Assembly (NCBI RefSeq): GCF_007751035.1 | Contig: NZ_CP036433.1 | Span: 4,073,001-4,137,000 of the forward strand | Reading direction: 5' to 3' | DNA: 64,000 nt | From: Lignipirellula cremea | Lineage (GTDB): Bacteria; Planctomycetota; Planctomycetia; Pirellulales; Pirellulaceae | Part shown: piece by piece, positions 63,148-64,000 of the stretch | Numbering within the stretch: position 1 is the first letter of the stretch | Layout: every line of letters starts with the position of its first letter | Made by a program: the position numbers and the translations under genes | The notes under the pieces: model-generated | Databases searched by the model: none | What the model was told of the DNA's origin: nothing | What the model saw: only the letters and a program-made list of their open reading frames with translations

Positions 63148-63202
63148 GACAATCCAGGCAGGGTCCACCCTTGCCAGACAGGCGCATGCGAAAGGCGGCC
63201 GG

Positions 63203-64000
63203 ATGGCCAAACGAAATGCCTACAAAGAGATGACGCTCGCACAGCTGCGCAGTTTTTGCGAGGTCTGTCGCGAGGAGGGCTTTGCTCCGGCCGCCCGAAA
63301 TTTGCATCTATCCAGTCCGGCTGTCTGGGAGCAGATCCAGGCGCTGGAGCGGCAACTGGGACTCAAATTATTCCAGCGCCAGGGCAGCGGGGTGAAGCCA
63401 ACGCTGACCGGCCAGCGCGCCCTGGAACTGATCCAACCGCTGCTGCACGGGCTGGATTCCGCACAACGGGTGCTGCAGGAGGAAGCGGGACTGGCGCCGC
63501 AGCAGGTGCGACTGGTCAGCGGCGTCCGCATGATGCAGGAAGAGGCGGCCACGGCGTCGGTCGCTTTCCGACACGCTTATCCCCAGGTGCGATTGTCGTT
63601 GACGCATCCCAAGGAAGAGGACCTGGATCATGCGATCGAGCTGGGGGCCGCTGATCTGGGTTTGACCTTCGACCCCGGTCCGGCGCAGCCGCCGCCGGCG
63701 ACCGTCGTCCATGAGTTGGCGTATGAAATGGATTATTACCTGGCGACTCCGCGGGACCATCCGCTTGCCAGGCGGACCCGGCTCACGTTGCGGGATCTGG
63801 TCAGCCATCCGTTGGTGCTAAGCCGGCCCGAGGATTACTCGCGGCAACGACTGGAGGCAAAACTTTACCAGGAGCAGTTGCTCGACCAGATGCAGGTGGC
63901 GGCCGAAACCAGCACGGCGGCGGTCTCGCTGGCCTGCGTAAGGGCTGGCCTGGGCGTCGCGGTGGTGGTGGCCAATCCGCACGGTTATCTGGCCGACGGG
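63203..64000 (+). CDS. LysR-family transcriptional regulator, 3' end beyond the window
   Basis: The frame from ATG 63203 is open for 266 codons to the edge. The N-terminus, about 9-70, is the LysR helix-turn-helix: MTLAQLRSFCEVCREEG, FAPAARNLHLSSPAVWEQIQ, ALERQLGLKLFQRQGSG. The effector-binding domain begins near VRLVSGVRMMQEEA and continues through LSLTHPKEEDLDHAIELG, DYYLATPRDHPLA, LVLSRPEDYS and VSLACVRAGLGVAVV. It usually activates a nearby operon in response to a small metabolite. An inverted repeat of the LysR type lies in front. Target gene and end are outside the window. Confidence 0.9.
   Translation, partial: MAKRNAYKEMTLAQLRSFCEVCREEGFAPAARNLHLSSPAVWEQIQALERQLGLKLFQRQGSGVKPTLTGQRALELIQPLLHGLDSAQRVLQEEAGLAPQQVRLVSGVRMMQEEAATASVAFRHAYPQVRLSLTHPKEEDLDHAIELGAADLGLTFDPGPAQPPPATVVHELAYEMDYYLATPRDHPLARRTRLTLRDLVSHPLVLSRPEDYSRQRLEAKLYQEQLLDQMQVAAETSTAAVSLACVRAGLGVAVVVANPHGYLADG

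Larger units (their letters stand above)
62713..63202. other. intergenic region with possible MITE and LysR-type operator
   Basis: 490 bp. A candidate 130-bp small element lies at 62759-62890 and a palindromic operator at 63104-63147. No gene seen. Confidence 0.5.

Noticed and set aside
63118-63654. 178-codon plus-strand frame near the window end
   Set aside because: Different frame from the LysR gene at 63203, whose helix-turn-helix is clear and runs to the window edge.

Overview
The window is high-GC, gene-dense chromosomal DNA from a member of the Planctomycetota, most likely Pirellulales. The assignment rests on family content seen in the sequence: two PSD1 (DUF1549/DUF1553) plus DUF1501 gene pairs with c-type haem motifs, two DUF1559 proteins (one a classic prepilin-like form), a two-domain DUF1080 hydrolase, a secreted sulfatase, an SHD1-domain HEAT protein, ROK and PQQ-propeller proteins and a cyclase-family lipoprotein. 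Exact genus is not determinable by reading alone. I count 45 supportable protein genes, the last cut by the window edge; no rRNA, tRNA or CRISPR was seen.

Layout. 1-7.7 kb: a small His-rich exported protein, a glycoside hydrolase-like protein, a rhomboid protease, a DUF1559 pseudopilin and a BON-domain secreted protein. 7.7-11.3 kb: an accessory island with REP-like G/C-rich repeats, a lipoprotein with an 11-copy minisatellite and a REP-associated tyrosine transposase (RAYT) with its own strong promoter. 11.3-25 kb: a Tat-exported TIM-barrel-like protein, sirtuin, metK, a CobL-type methyltransferase, a MoaD-like protein, DUF1080, cyclase-family lipoprotein, aroA coupled to a PQQ-propeller gene. 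25-40 kb: stand-alone CoaB, response regulator/histidine kinase, sulfatase, rplU, S41 protease, a 700-residue coiled-coil protein, creatininase-like/SSS symporter pair, HEAT-SHD1 membrane protein, esterase-like hydrolase. 40-52.5 kb: ROK repressor, first PSD1/DUF1501 pair on +, a repeat cluster with a MITE, then on - a run PSD1-LamG, DUF1501, MscS, DHDPS-like. 52.5-61 kb: copper P-type ATPase diverging from mug, then pabB-pabA, a nucleotidyltransferase and purH. 61-64 kb: a complete IS4-type element with 12-bp target duplication, a possible small MITE and the start of a LysR regulator.

The best candidates for unusual biology are repeat systems: (i) a RAYT with four copies of a GGRTGGCCCC core around it; (ii) a double-hairpin repeat flanking the first PSD1/DUF1501 operon, one copy of which is inside the PSD1 reading frame, another interrupted by a 159-bp MITE with perfect 16-bp inverted ends and a 5-bp duplication, and whose stem shows a compensatory base-pair change; (iii) a cluster of three palindromes after rplU. 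No classical anti-phage or biosynthetic system was recognised.
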